Source: a virus
IMG/VR virus record: IMGVR_UViG_3300045283_000290
Span: 1-60,441 of that record
Reading direction: 5' to 3' (one strand)
Length of the DNA: 60,441 nt
Shown here: in pieces, positions 49,401-56,040 of the stretch
Layout of the letters: every line of letters starts with the position of its first letter
Position numbering within the stretch: the first letter of the stretch is position 1
Position numbers and translations under genes: made by a program
The notes under the pieces: generated by a model
Database searches by the model: none
Told to the model about the DNA's origin: nothing
Seen by the model: the letters and a program-made list of their open reading frames with translations, nothing else

Positions 49401-49863
49401 TGCGCGTCATCTCGGTCGCGATCGTCTCGCTGATGACGCGGAACTCCGGCCGCTGCGCCAGCTCAGAGAGCAGCGGGTAGCCGAGGAACATGAGCCCCTC
49501 GGATTCGACGGCGCCGAGCAGGCCGCCGGTCAGCCACTGCTGCTGCGCCCACGCGTTGTTCGCCACGAGCGCGCTGTCGCTCGCCATCCGGTGCTCGCGC
49601 GCCGGCATCGCGGCCTTCGGGTGGAGGAACTGCGTCGCGTACCTGCCCTCGATCCGGTAGGGGCACCAGTCCAGCGTGCGCTCGCGCTTCTTCGCCGCCG
49701 CCTGGCTGGCCTCGACCAGCGCGCCCATCTGCTCGATGCTGATGCGCGTCTTCGCCGGCGCGGGCTTCGGCTCGGCCGGCACGGTGGCGACGGGGGCCTT
49801 CCTCCGCGGCGGGCCTGCACCCTCGCGACGGCCGCCCCACCCACCCTTGCGCTTGTAGGCCAT
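46495..49863 (-). CDS. portal protein (DUF1073) fused to kinase-like and Nudix regions
   Basis: 1122 residues, about twice a normal portal. Residues 60-560 are a DUF1073 portal (LAQRPEFRVISETIATEMTR KGWRW, WVYPMTYNASNPLALDWYNP, SYATMVLLTDLSTLLAPGGG). A polyglycine linker (~578-600) and HPRDDGGKF (~624) follow. Residues ~690-905 look like a kinase fold: GVFEDADGKRFYVKKGKSPA HVRNEMVAAALYGLAG, HAWLGNWDAVGLGGDNIG, and ALDLGGALEYRA. Residues ~970-1085 have a Nudix box (GGVDAGLSLQANAIKEAYEE SGL; the usual Arg is Lys). A second KHPRDPEGKF lies at ~1104. The frame ends ..GSVAST, while a -1 frame runs on with an acidic tail (LTDDDDLSDLPEIDALFGG) to 46415, so the annotated C-terminus may be frameshifted. 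Confidence 0.8.
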   Translation of the reverse strand: MAYKRKGGWGGRREGAGPPRRKAPVATVPAEPKPAPAKTRISIEQMGALVEASQAAAKKRERTLDWCPYRIEGRYATQFLHPKAAMPAREHRMASDSALVANNAWAQQQWLTGGLLGAVESEGLMFLGYPLLSELAQRPEFRVISETIATEMTRKGWRWKGTGEDDEKKRDKGDEAAAARIAEKRKPNGPASRATKLGDDDKSAKIRELRDMEKHLQLVDRFCDAALYDGLMGRSHLFLDDGKDDDEELKQPLVPPGLSREQLRDALKAKVGRDWLKRVAHIEPMWVYPMTYNASNPLALDWYNPQVWYVMGRQIHRSRIPTFIGRPVPDLLKPAYSFGGLSLTQMAKPYVDIWVRTRESVADLVQSYATMVLLTDLSTLLAPGGGAADLIARIAGFTIMRDNQGMFVANKESEDVKSVAHPIAGLHELKSSAHEDIMSVARIPAVKFTGMQPQGLNATSDGELRAFDETIGSYQGKLYAPKLDYVGWVMNLSLWGEIDDDITHEFVPLEAMSEKEEAELEKMRAETASIRIGDGVIDQVEERQAIADDPKSRYPDIDVDDVPDLQEEEDAGLEPGGKRASGGGGGGGGEGGEGGEGGGENVTPFGRDAPRDGAADEFREAEHPRDDGGKFTAGSGGGTPTHLKIPGKITGGGGSGTFRAPQLGLPYGPASHPSVGWAKPAGPRNIGAPLDASKLTKVGAQMGSNPGGVFEDADGKRFYVKKGKSPAHVRNEMVAAALYGLAGSPTLKYRPVEGGGSIATEMSKLSKDNVSKLSKEERREAQREFAVHAWLGNWDAVGLGGDNIGTVGGVPTALDLGGALEYRAQGGPKGKAFGDSVGELDSLRDPAVNGDSAGLFGKMTPGQLRESARLVTGIPDDRIRETVKAAGGDDKLAEKLVKRKADIAERARRFGAEGDPKKPTGTMVVPAGEAMPVKELNGVPFKAWRAPSDWAGVDGQIDLDEPEFTVPTGKKPSSGVIVREADGRIWLVQPRGGFGGYEATFPKGGVDAGLSLQANAIKEAYEESGLKVRITGHAGDHEGDTSMTRYYYAEREAGDPSQHDNETEGVVLAPAKRLDDFLNRARDRKIAEGLAGDEAKWEESKHPRDPEGKFSSTGVGGSVAST

Positions 49864-50351
49864 CAGCGCAGCCCCCGGAGAACCGCCAGCGCGGTGTTGA
49901 GCGCGCGCCTGACCGAGATGCCGTCGCTCTTGCCGCGGCGCTCAGCGAGGCACCTGTGGCCCTCCAGGCAGGCATTGACGTCGGGGTTTAGCGCGAGCCA
50001 CGCCCGCCGCTCGTTCGTGAGGCGGTCGAGCCGGCACGCCTGGCCGGTGCGCACCGCCATAAACTCGTCGGGCAGGAGGTGGCCCTTCTCGTTGTTGCAG
50101 GTCGCGCAGCAGATGACGATGTTCTCGATGGCGTCGCTCCCGCCGCGGGCCTGCGGAATCCGGTGGTCGCGCGTCGGCGCGCGCGGCGTGTTGACGCCGC
50201 GGCTCATCGGGTGGCCGCACCACGGGCACGGCTTGCCCAGGAACCGCAGGAGGTAGCCACCTCCCTCCATCGTGAAGCGCTCGCGCTCGCGCGCCCCGAT
50301 CGGCCGCATGCGCAGCGCGGTCCCGGCGATCTGCTCCGGCAACACCTGCAT
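49863..50351 (-). CDS. HNH endonuclease
   Basis: 162 residues from ATG 50351 (175 if the in-frame ATG at 50390, inside the palindrome, is used). The HNH core is clear: PCPWCGHPMSRGVNT, TRDHRIPQARGGSDAIENIV ICCATCNNEKGHL, giving two Cys pairs and the D-H...N...H-type site. HNH nucleases next to portal and terminase genes often assist DNA packaging by nicking or cutting at termini. Its start lies 19 bp from the AT-rich palindrome. Confidence 0.85.
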   Translation of the reverse strand: MQVLPEQIAGTALRMRPIGARERERFTMEGGGYLLRFLGKPCPWCGHPMSRGVNTPRAPTRDHRIPQARGGSDAIENIVICCATCNNEKGHLLPDEFMAVRTGQACRLDRLTNERRAWLALNPDVNACLEGHRCLAERRGKSDGISVRRALNTALAVLRGLR

Positions 50352-50369
50352 CGCCCCTTCCCTCCGGGA

Positions 50370-50396
50370 ATCAACTTGATTAGTAATCAAGTTGAT
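50370..50396. promoter_or_regulatory. 27-bp perfect AT-rich palindrome between divergent genes
   Basis: Arms ATCAACTTGATTA and TAATCAAGTTGAT separated by a single G. It sits between the leftward HNH/portal operon and the rightward gene at 50425 in a very GC-rich genome. Such a symmetric site is a likely operator for a dimeric regulator controlling both directions. It also contains the upstream ATG of the HNH frame. Confidence 0.6.
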
Positions 50397-50424
50397 CTAA
50401 CCTGCCAGCCGCCAGGAGCACAAG

Positions 50425-50751
50425 ATGTCCGAGACCAACGGATCAAAGCCGCCGGAGCCGCCAGCGGAAGGCCGCCCGCTCTCCCCGACCGAGAGCTACA
50501 TGCGCCAGCACCTCGGCGTGATCATGTGCGGGATGAACGCCACGAACCCGCTGGTTCCGGCGCCAGTGCTGGTCGAGGAGGCCGCGCGCGCCATGGGCTT
50601 CGCTCTCGCGGCCCTCCTCATCACCACGCCCGAGGACCGCGGCAAGCTCTACCAGGCCATGCGCCGGGGCTTCCGCGACGGGATGGACGAGGCGCCGCGG
50701 CTCGAGCCGCTGGTGGCGCCGGCGACCGCCGACACGGCGGTGAAGGCGTGA
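50425..50751 (+). CDS. small unknown protein, divergent from the packaging operon
   Basis: 108 residues with AGGAGC about eight bases before the ATG. MSETNGSKPPEPPAEGRPLS is disordered, then PTESYMRQHLGVIMCGMNAT NPLVPAPVLVEEAARAMGFA LAALLITTPEDRGKLYQAMR. One of only two rightward genes between 10 and 56 kb. Function unknown. Confidence 0.6.
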   Translation: MSETNGSKPPEPPAEGRPLSPTESYMRQHLGVIMCGMNATNPLVPAPVLVEEAARAMGFALAALLITTPEDRGKLYQAMRRGFRDGMDEAPRLEPLVAPATADTAVKA

Positions 50752-50903
50752 CGGTCGATTGGACGCGCTGGTGCGAGGGGCCGGAGACGCAGGCGCGGCT
50801 GAGGGCCGAGTACCTGGAGACGATCGCCAAGGAGCGCGATGCCGCAGCCGCCCGGTGGAAGCGGATGACGCCCGCGCAGCAGGCCGCATGGCCGCGGGTC
50901 TAG
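50748..50903 (+). CDS. short unknown protein
   Basis: 51 residues from a GTG overlapping the previous TGA (GTGA): VTVDWTRWCEGPETQARLRA EYLETIAKERDAAAARWKRM TPAQQAAWPRV. Helical with several Trp. Its 3' end converges on the large terminase gene (4-base overlap). Confidence 0.55.
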   Translation: MTVDWTRWCEGPETQARLRAEYLETIAKERDAAAARWKRMTPAQQAAWPRV

Positions 50904-52597
50904 CGCCGGCGACGCCCCGCGGCCGCGAGCGCCTGGACCACGTCGGGCGTGAACGCGGCGGGCCCGGCCTCCACCCTGGCGAACCGCATCATGCAGCCGT
51001 CGGCGAGGTTCGGCGACGGCATGCCCTCGGGCGCCTTGTCGATGACGACCTTCCCCACGCCGTTCGTCGCGTAGGTCGCCTGCGATAGCTCGCGCTCCAG
51101 CTTGTCGAGGTTCGGCATGTCGGGGTCGAGGTCGATGATGTCGTCGGGCTCGCACGCCTGGCCCTTCTCGATCCACAGCCACGTCCGGTGGAAGCGACGG
51201 CGCAGGTCCATCCAGCCCTGCGCCTTGGCGTTCTGATAGTAGTCCTTGTTGAGCCGCCCGCCCTCGCCCTCGCGCCCCTTCGTCCCCTCGACGATGCCCT
51301 CGGGGTCTACGACGGCGCCGGATGCGCGCCAGCCGATGACGCGGTGCGTCTTGACCTTCTCCGCCCTCCGCCGGTCGTTGATCACGCGGGCATCGCCGCG
51401 CACCAGGGCGCCGAGGCCGTCGGCGTCGTAGCGCCACTCGTCGAAGCCGTGCTCGTCGGCGAGCGCGAACGCCCGCTCCACGGTGGCGAACGTGTCGGAA
51501 CCCTTGCCGCTCCACTCCTCGGCGACGCTGACCGTCGTGCCCTGGCCGCCGACGAAGGCGTTCGCGTCCTTGCCCTCGTCCGCGACGTCGAGCGCGGCGA
51601 GCTTGCGGCCGGACGGCGCGATGCCGAGCCGGCGCTTCGCCCCGATCGCCGCGCGCACCCACGTCCCGGGGATGACGATGCCGGCGACCGACGCCGATCG
51701 GTCGCGGTCGATCTCCTGCGCGACGACCACGGGGTCGAGGTCGCGCTGCTGGCGCTTGTACCACTCGTCGTCCTTGCGGGGGTCGTGGCGCCAGTCGAAG
51801 ACGAACGTCTTGACGCGCTTCTTGATGATCCGCTGCGCCGTCGGGTTCGCGCTGCCGTTGACCGAGGAGATGTCGATGCGGCAGTTCGTCGTCTGCGAGA
51901 GCGCGAAGTCGACGAGGTCCGGCCGCTCCAGGTACTCGGCCTCGTCCACGAAGTAGATCGACGTGCGGTCGCCGCGCCCGAGCTGGTCGCCGGCCTCCCC
52001 GGTGATGATCGAGCCGCTCTGCGGGAAGTTGATCCGCATGAAGGGCGCGTCGCGCCACGGCGTCCAGCCGCCGCGGAACTCCTCGGGCAGGTTCGTCATG
52101 AAGAGCCGCGCCTTCGGCAGGATCGGCTTGAACGTGCCGATCTTGTCGACGTACTCCTCCTTGCGGGAGCCGAAGCCCACCGCCATGCCCTCGAAGAATA
52201 GGCAGGCCGTGCAGGCGAACGCGACCGCCTCCCACGTGACGCCGCACTCGCGCGCCTTCTCCGTCGCGCCTGGCTCGCGCGAGCGCCAGCGCTCCCACAC
52301 CCAGTGAATCCACTCCCGCTGCTTCTCGAACAGCACGAACGGGACGATCGCCGGCAGGCCGATCTCGGGATTGCGCGGGTCGTAGGTGACGCCCCAGTCG
52401 CTGATGAAGTCGCAGATGCCGGCCGGCCCGGCCTTGTAGTACGCGCGGATGGAGGGGAGGTCCTCGGGGTGCGCGCGGATGTCGTCCAGCGCGGCGAGCC
52501 GCTGCGAGAAGATCGCGGCGTAGTCCGGGTTCTTGAAGTCGACGCGGTGGCGAGGCGCGAAGCTGACCGTCGGCGCCGCGAGCGCTCGGGCACTCAT
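50900..52597 (-). CDS. terL: terminase large subunit
   Basis: 565 residues from ATG 52597. ATPase part: KARECGVTW (114-122) is the deviant Walker A of many phage terminases, and IYFVDEAEYL (214-223) the Walker B with catalytic Glu. The C-terminal nuclease half shows LAALDVADEGKDANAFVGGQ, EWRYDADGLGALVRGDARVI and later acidic residues of the RNase H-like nuclease. It drives DNA packaging at the portal. The genes downstream (transcription is leftward) are the HNH and the portal fusion, separated by the two small rightward genes. Confidence 0.85.
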   Translation of the reverse strand: MSARALAAPTVSFAPRHRVDFKNPDYAAIFSQRLAALDDIRAHPEDLPSIRAYYKAGPAGICDFISDWGVTYDPRNPEIGLPAIVPFVLFEKQREWIHWVWERWRSREPGATEKARECGVTWEAVAFACTACLFFEGMAVGFGSRKEEYVDKIGTFKPILPKARLFMTNLPEEFRGGWTPWRDAPFMRINFPQSGSIITGEAGDQLGRGDRTSIYFVDEAEYLERPDLVDFALSQTTNCRIDISSVNGSANPTAQRIIKKRVKTFVFDWRHDPRKDDEWYKRQQRDLDPVVVAQEIDRDRSASVAGIVIPGTWVRAAIGAKRRLGIAPSGRKLAALDVADEGKDANAFVGGQGTTVSVAEEWSGKGSDTFATVERAFALADEHGFDEWRYDADGLGALVRGDARVINDRRRAEKVKTHRVIGWRASGAVVDPEGIVEGTKGREGEGGRLNKDYYQNAKAQGWMDLRRRFHRTWLWIEKGQACEPDDIIDLDPDMPNLDKLERELSQATYATNGVGKVVIDKAPEGMPSPNLADGCMMRFARVEAGPAAFTPDVVQALAAAGRRRR

Positions 52598-52818
52598 CGC
52601 AATAGCCCGGCGAGCGGGTGCCCCGCACGCACTCGACCGAAGCGCACCCACCTGCGGGCCGCCAGCTCGCACAGGGGCGCCGTGAGCGCGATTCCGTTGG
52701 CGCAGCCCGTGTGGGTCGCGCGCATCTTGCAACCGCACCAGCAACGGCGCCGCGTTTTGACCGGCAGCATGTAGCGCGGGTGCTCGACCGCCGACGCTCT
52801 TCGACCCCACTCGCTCAC
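52594..52818 (-). CDS. small zinc-knuckle-type phage protein
   Basis: 74 residues from GTG 52818: MLPVKTRRRCWCGCKMRATH TGCANGIALTAPLCELAARR WVRFGRV. The RCWCGCK...THTGCANG block is characteristic of a small basic phage protein with clustered Cys/His. The start overlaps no stop but lies two bases from the TGA of the upstream small gene. Coupled with terL by ATGA. Confidence 0.6.
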   Translation of the reverse strand: MSEWGRRASAVEHPRYMLPVKTRRRCWCGCKMRATHTGCANGIALTAPLCELAARRWVRFGRVRAGHPLAGLLR

Positions 52819-52819
52819 G

Positions 52820-52980
52820 TCAGTCCCTCGCGCCGCGGCCGTGCAGATAGAGCACGTCGGACATCTCGCGCGCGGTGAGCGGGAAGGCACCGGAACGTTC
52901 CCGCCTCTCCTCGACGCTAATGCTGTACTGCGGTGCAGGTACGCAAGCTGCGAGCGCGCATCGCGATTGCGCCTCATCAT
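52820..52980 (-). pseudogene. small gene with probable frameshift
   Basis: ATG 52980 begins MMRRNRDARSQLA, which overlaps the stop of the gene upstream. Meaningful sequence continues only in a neighbouring frame: PQYSISVEERRERSGAFPLT AREMSDVLYLHGRGARD, ending in a TGA at 52820-52822. The latter has no start of its own. A single-base shift near 52935 would join them into a protein of about 52 residues. Confidence 0.4.
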
Positions 52981-53159
52981 GGACTCCTCAGGGCTGTCAG
53001 GAGAGCGTTTCGTTCAGCGATCTTGCGCTCTGCGTCGGAATTGCCGGCGCCAAGGTTGACGCGACGATAACAGGTCCAGCAACAGACTTGTCCGCGTCCC
53101 TTTGATCCCGAGCAAAGCGGGCAGGTATCGTCCGCTCGGACTGCGGGGTTGTCTTCCAT
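52977..53159 (-). CDS. small zinc-finger-like protein
   Basis: 60 residues: MEDNPAVRADDTCPLCSGSK GRGQVCCWTCYRRVNLGAGN SDAERKIAERNALLTAL. Two C-x2-C pairs (CPLC and CWTC) suggest a zinc ribbon, as in small terminase-adjacent phage proteins. Function unknown. Confidence 0.65.
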   Translation of the reverse strand: MEDNPAVRADDTCPLCSGSKGRGQVCCWTCYRRVNLGAGNSDAERKIAERNALLTALRSP

Positions 53160-53160
53160 G

Positions 53161-53304
53161 TCATGCCCTCGCGTGGATGATCGCCGGGCGCGCCCATCTA
53201 CGCTGGAAGGCGCGCCACTCGAGAAGGTCGGGAGGTCCGAACCGCGCCAGCGCGTCGTCGGGCGTCGCCTTCGTCTTGCGCGGGAAGACGCGGATGATCC
53301 TCAT
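53161..53304 (-). CDS. short conserved phage protein
   Basis: 47 residues: MRIIRVFPRKTKATPDDALA RFGPPDLLEWRAFQRRWARP. The I-R-V-F-P-R-K-T-K-A-T-P-x-D start is frequent in small phage proteins lying next to terminase genes. ATG overlaps the stop of the small terminase gene (ATGA). Role unknown. Confidence 0.65.
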   Translation of the reverse strand: MRIIRVFPRKTKATPDDALARFGPPDLLEWRAFQRRWARPAIIHARA

Positions 53305-53756
53305 CGCACCGCCTGCACGCGCCGCTGATAGATGCGCGAGAGTTCCTCGGCGTCGTGCAGCGCCACGACCTTCTCGCCGTCGATCATGCGCGGGTCCGGC
53401 GGCAGCGGCGGCGGGACGACCGCGATCGCCTTGAGCTTCGGGCTCTGGTACTCGGCGAGCTTGGCCGCCGTGTCGACCGCGAGGCGCGCGTACTTCTCGA
53501 ACTTCGCGTCGTCGGGCGTGCGGCCGGGCGCCGACACCACCCCGGGCGGGAGCGGCTGGTAGGCCGCCGCCATCCCGGCGAACAGCTCCATGAAGTCGTG
53601 GAGGACCTGCTTGCCGAGCTTCTCGGGCTTGCCGCCGGTGAGCATCTGCTCGGCGATGCGCGCCTTCTCCTCGCGCTCGATCGTGAGCTTGTTGCGGGAG
53701 CCGCGGGGTCGGCCGCCGGGGTGCTTCGGCTTGGTCGTCGTGGGGAGCGGCGTCAT
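53301..53756 (-). CDS. terminase small subunit-like protein
   Basis: 151 residues. KHPGGRPRGSRNKLTIEREE is a typical DNA-binding start of terminase small subunits, followed by a helical core (QVLHDFMELFAGMAAAYQPL, ARLAVDTAAKLAEYQSPKLK AIAVV). It would recognise phage DNA and load the large subunit. Located upstream of terL with four tiny genes between. Confidence 0.7.
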   Translation of the reverse strand: MTPLPTTTKPKHPGGRPRGSRNKLTIEREEKARIAEQMLTGGKPEKLGKQVLHDFMELFAGMAAAYQPLPPGVVSAPGRTPDDAKFEKYARLAVDTAAKLAEYQSPKLKAIAVVPPPLPPDPRMIDGEKVVALHDAEELSRIYQRRVQAVR

Positions 53757-53795
53757 GGAGAGTATTTTACTGCGGAAACTCGGCGGGCGCCAAGC

Positions 53796-54443
53796 TCAGC
53801 GCATGCGGACGCGCCCCACGCGCCCGTGGTCCCGACCTTTCAATTCAGCGGGCGCGTCGAAGCGGAAGGCATACTTGTCCACGATCTCGATCGCGAGGCG
53901 GCGCACGCGCGCGGCGTCGCCGACCTCGATGGTCTTCGCGTCGTGCTGGCGCAGGCGGTTCTCGAGCATGCGCTCGATCGGGCGCGCGGGATCCGTGCTC
54001 TTGAAGCGCGCGGCAATGTCGACGAGCGTCTCGCGGATGATCTTGCCGGCCTCGACGGTCTGCTCGGCCTGGGCGATCTCGTTGACCATCTGCAGGCGGA
54101 ACTCGGACAGGAGGTCGCGGCGGCGCGGGTCGTCGGCCGGGTCCAGGTTCGTGATGTATTTGTTGAGCGCCGTCTCGACGAACGCCTGGATGATGCCGAG
54201 AGCGGCCGCGCGGTCCGCGTTCTCGGTGGGCTCGTCGCCCATGGCGCCGGTCGCGTCGTAGCGGGCGCGCAGGTTGGGGTCTGAGAGGACGACGAGCGCG
54301 CGGCTCGTGCGGTTGAACGCGTCGACCGAGCCGCCGGCGTCGGGGTGCGTCTTCTTGCGGCGACGCTTGCCGGCGCGCTTGATCTCCTCGGTGGAGGCGT
54401 CGCGCGGCAAGCCGAGTTCCTCGTAAGGGTCGAAGGTCGTCAT
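53796..54443 (-). CDS. J-domain (DnaJ-like) phage protein
   Basis: 215 residues. Residues 4-65 form a J domain: PYEELGLPRDASTEEIKRAG KRRRKKTHPDAGGSVDAFNR, with the HPD tripeptide, then ALVVLSDPNLRARYDATGA. J domains stimulate ATP hydrolysis of the host Hsp70 (DnaK). The C-terminal 150 residues are helical (LLSEFRLQMVNEIAQAEQTV). Without Gly/Phe or zinc regions it is a class-C type J protein. It could recruit DnaK for head or replication complex remodelling. The ATG overlaps the methyltransferase stop. Confidence 0.8.
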   Translation of the reverse strand: MTTFDPYEELGLPRDASTEEIKRAGKRRRKKTHPDAGGSVDAFNRTSRALVVLSDPNLRARYDATGAMGDEPTENADRAAALGIIQAFVETALNKYITNLDPADDPRRRDLLSEFRLQMVNEIAQAEQTVEAGKIIRETLVDIAARFKSTDPARPIERMLENRLRQHDAKTIEVGDAARVRRLAIEIVDKYAFRFDAPAELKGRDHGRVGRVRMR

Positions 54444-55017
54444 TGCCTGTTTATGGTCACAAGGGCCGCATTGACGTCTGTGCCGGATTTCTTGAAGGAG
54501 CCCGGTGGCAGCGCCTCGATGGCCCCGCCGTTGTGAGAGGCCAGCGATCGAACGATCTGATAGTCCGTCGTCTCGCGGAATGTCACCGCAGCCGACATAA
54601 TCGCCACGAGATGACCGCCCTCGTCGAGGAAATTGACGGCGTGCAGCACGTGGCGCGCATCGGCCATCTTCGCGAACGGCGGATTCATGAGCACGCGATC
54701 GAAGCGGCCTATATCGCCCGGACTGGCCGCCAGGAAGTCGACCTCGCCCCACAGCCGGCCGCCGCCGAGGTCGATCGACTTCATCACGACCGCACTCCCC
54801 GGGTAAAGCTCGATAGCATCGACCTGGACGTCGGCCTCCGCTCGGGCGGCGAGGACCAGCGCGCCGTGCCCGGCACTCGGCTCCAGCACTCGCATGCCTG
54901 CCCGAAGGTCTGCGAGTTTAGCTGCGCGGCGCGCGAGGTCCGGCGGCGTGAAAAACACACCGAACTCTCGCTTGGCGTCCGTCACAATGCCGGTAAGCAG
55001 AATGGGATCAATGGCGC
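54440..55017 (-). pseudogene. N6-adenine DNA methyltransferase, copy 2, catalytic 3' part
   Basis: Encodes AIDPILLTGIVTDAKREFGV, FFTPPDLARRAAKL, VLEPSAGHGALVLAARAE and VLMNPPFAKMADARHVL, closely matching copy 1 at 2953. The natural 5' part is cut off by a 293-bp insertion. Reading outward from the insertion end, an ATG (55039) gives MSKPDKHG in frame, so a nearly full catalytic domain may still be translated. The end, SFKKSGTDVNAALVTINRQ, shows the normal C-terminus. Activity of this shortened form is uncertain. Confidence 0.85.
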
Positions 55018-55032
55018 CATGCTTATCCGGTT
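55018..55032 (+). repeat. left terminal inverted repeat of the 293-bp element
   Basis: CATGCTTATCCGGTT, identical to the reverse complement of 55296-55310. Differs from the repeats at 3601 and 58743 by T for C at the sixth base. Confidence 0.9.
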
Positions 55033-55058
55033 TAGACACACAGCCCTACATCTTGTGT

Positions 55059-55235
55059 CTAGGCTGATTTCTTTGCAGCGGGCGCCGCGCGCTTGGCCGC
55101 TTCGAGAAATAGCGAGATGTCGTTGAGATGCCCGAAAAACTCTGCCTGCTTGGACTTAGGCAGCGCTTTGAACAACTCTTCGACCGCTTTCATGGTCTCT
55201 GTCGCCTCTTCCTTGGTAAATTCGCCCTGTGCCAT
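55059..55235 (-). CDS. 58-residue cargo protein of the 293-bp element
   Basis: From ATG 55235 with AAGGAG seven bases upstream: MAQGEFTKEEATETMKAVEE LFKALPKSKQAEFFGHLNDI SLFLEAAKRAAPAAKKSA. Predicted as two or three amphipathic helices with a basic tail. The frame is open for nine further codons upstream. No family recognised. A gene that occupies most of a 293-bp mobile unit, with a good translation start, is presumably the reason the unit is kept or spreads. Confidence 0.65.
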   Translation of the reverse strand: MAQGEFTKEEATETMKAVEELFKALPKSKQAEFFGHLNDISLFLEAAKRAAPAAKKSA

Positions 55236-55295
55236 CGTCACTCTCCTTTGGTTGATGATCACAACATCTAGTAGGTCTCAGCGTTTGTGTGTGTT

Positions 55296-55310
55296 AACCG
55301 GATAAGCATG
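55296..55310 (-). repeat. right terminal inverted repeat of the 293-bp element
   Basis: Reverse complement of 55018-55032. It is followed by the second copy of the target AATGGCGC. Confidence 0.9.
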
Positions 55311-55498
55311 AATGGCGCCGGCCGCGTCGTCCGGGAAGACATGCCCACTCCTCTTGCGGTCCCACTTGCCGCCCGCAGCATGGAGCACCTTGTCGACCGC
55401 GAGATAGGGGAACGCGATAGCTGCTCCGGCAATCGCAGCAGGTCTCCCTCGCAGGAGGATCGGTCGAGGACGCGCAACGTCGATTCGTCAACGCGCAT
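55311..55498 (-). pseudogene. adenine methyltransferase copy 2, 5' part with a frameshift
   Basis: ATG 55498 starts MRVDESTLRVLDRSSCEGDL LRLPEQLSR, matching copy 1 (MKVDERVLRVIDRATCRGDL). The frame then becomes wrong; the correct sequence YLAVDKVLHAAGGKWDRKRS GHVFPDDAAGAI appears in another frame up to the insertion. Comparison with copy 1 indicates one missing base after ..LSRSP. The total length without the element is one base short of a whole number of codons, which agrees. Confidence 0.75.
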
Positions 55499-55839
55499 CC
55501 TGCTTCTCCTCCGCGGGCGGCTCGACCTTCTCCGGCTTCCAGCCCTCGTCGCCGGGCAGGATCATCCGCATGCCCATGTCGCGCGCCAGCTCCCAGTCGA
55601 ACTCGCGGCCCATGTTGCCGACGATGGTGACGGCGATGCGCTCCTGGACGGCGCGGTTGAGGATCGGCCCGCACTCCTTGCCCCTCGTAGGGACCGAAGC
55701 GGAACGCGAAGGCGCCGCGGCCGACGACTATCCACCACTCCGTCGCGCGGCCGAGCGCGGCGTAGGTCTTGTCGAGTTCGCCCTCGCCGACGTGCATCTC
55801 CTTCGGCTCGCGGAAGGGTTTCGATTCCTGCTCGCTCAC
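55488..55839 (-). pseudogene. unknown gene with one extra G
   Basis: GTG 55839 begins VSEQESKPFREPKEMHVGEG ELDKTYAALGRATEWWIVVG RGAFAFRFGPYEG. From there the good sequence changes frame: KECGPILNRAVQERIAVTIV GNMGREFDWELARDMGMRMI LPGDEGWKPEKVEPPAEEKQ, ending in a TGA (55488-55490) that overlaps the methyltransferase ATG. Dropping one G of the GGGG run at 55681-55684 restores a 116-residue protein. Function unknown. Confidence 0.55.
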
Positions 55840-56040
55840 TTTGTTTGCTCCCGAAAATGAAAGGAGCCCGGCCCGCCGGCGTCCGTGCTCCCTGAGTTTT
55901 GCTGATGCTGTCGGAGGCTGTCGCCGCTCGGGCCAGGCGAATCGCAGCATAGGGGAAATCGGTCCCCGGCGTCCAGTGGACAACCTCGGGTCCAGGACGG
56001 TAAGTTGCCTGTGGAAAACTCGGAAAGGCGGGGGAACCAA
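55840..56040. other. 201-bp divergent intergenic region
   Basis: Separates the leftward genes ending at 55839 from the rightward regulator at 56041. Contains a stem GGAGC/GCTCC at 55862-55890 with a GC-rich loop and, on the minus strand, a following TTTCATTTT, which may be a terminator for leftward transcription from 56639. Promoters for both directions are expected here but I cannot name a -35/-10 pair with confidence. Confidence 0.4.

Larger units (their letters stand above)
55018..55310 (-). mobile_element. 293-bp miniature cargo element with IS1595-type ends
   Basis: Inverted ends CATGCTTATCCGGTT (left 55018-55032; right 55296-55310), continuing with similar CACACA-rich stretches, and an 8-bp duplication AATGGCGC at 55010-55017 and 55311-55318. 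The ends differ by one base from those of the 774-bp element and the IS at 58743. Inside is only one 58-codon gene with a good ribosome binding site. It splits the second adenine methyltransferase gene. Smaller than a usual IS, so it depends on a transposase from elsewhere. Confidence 0.85.
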
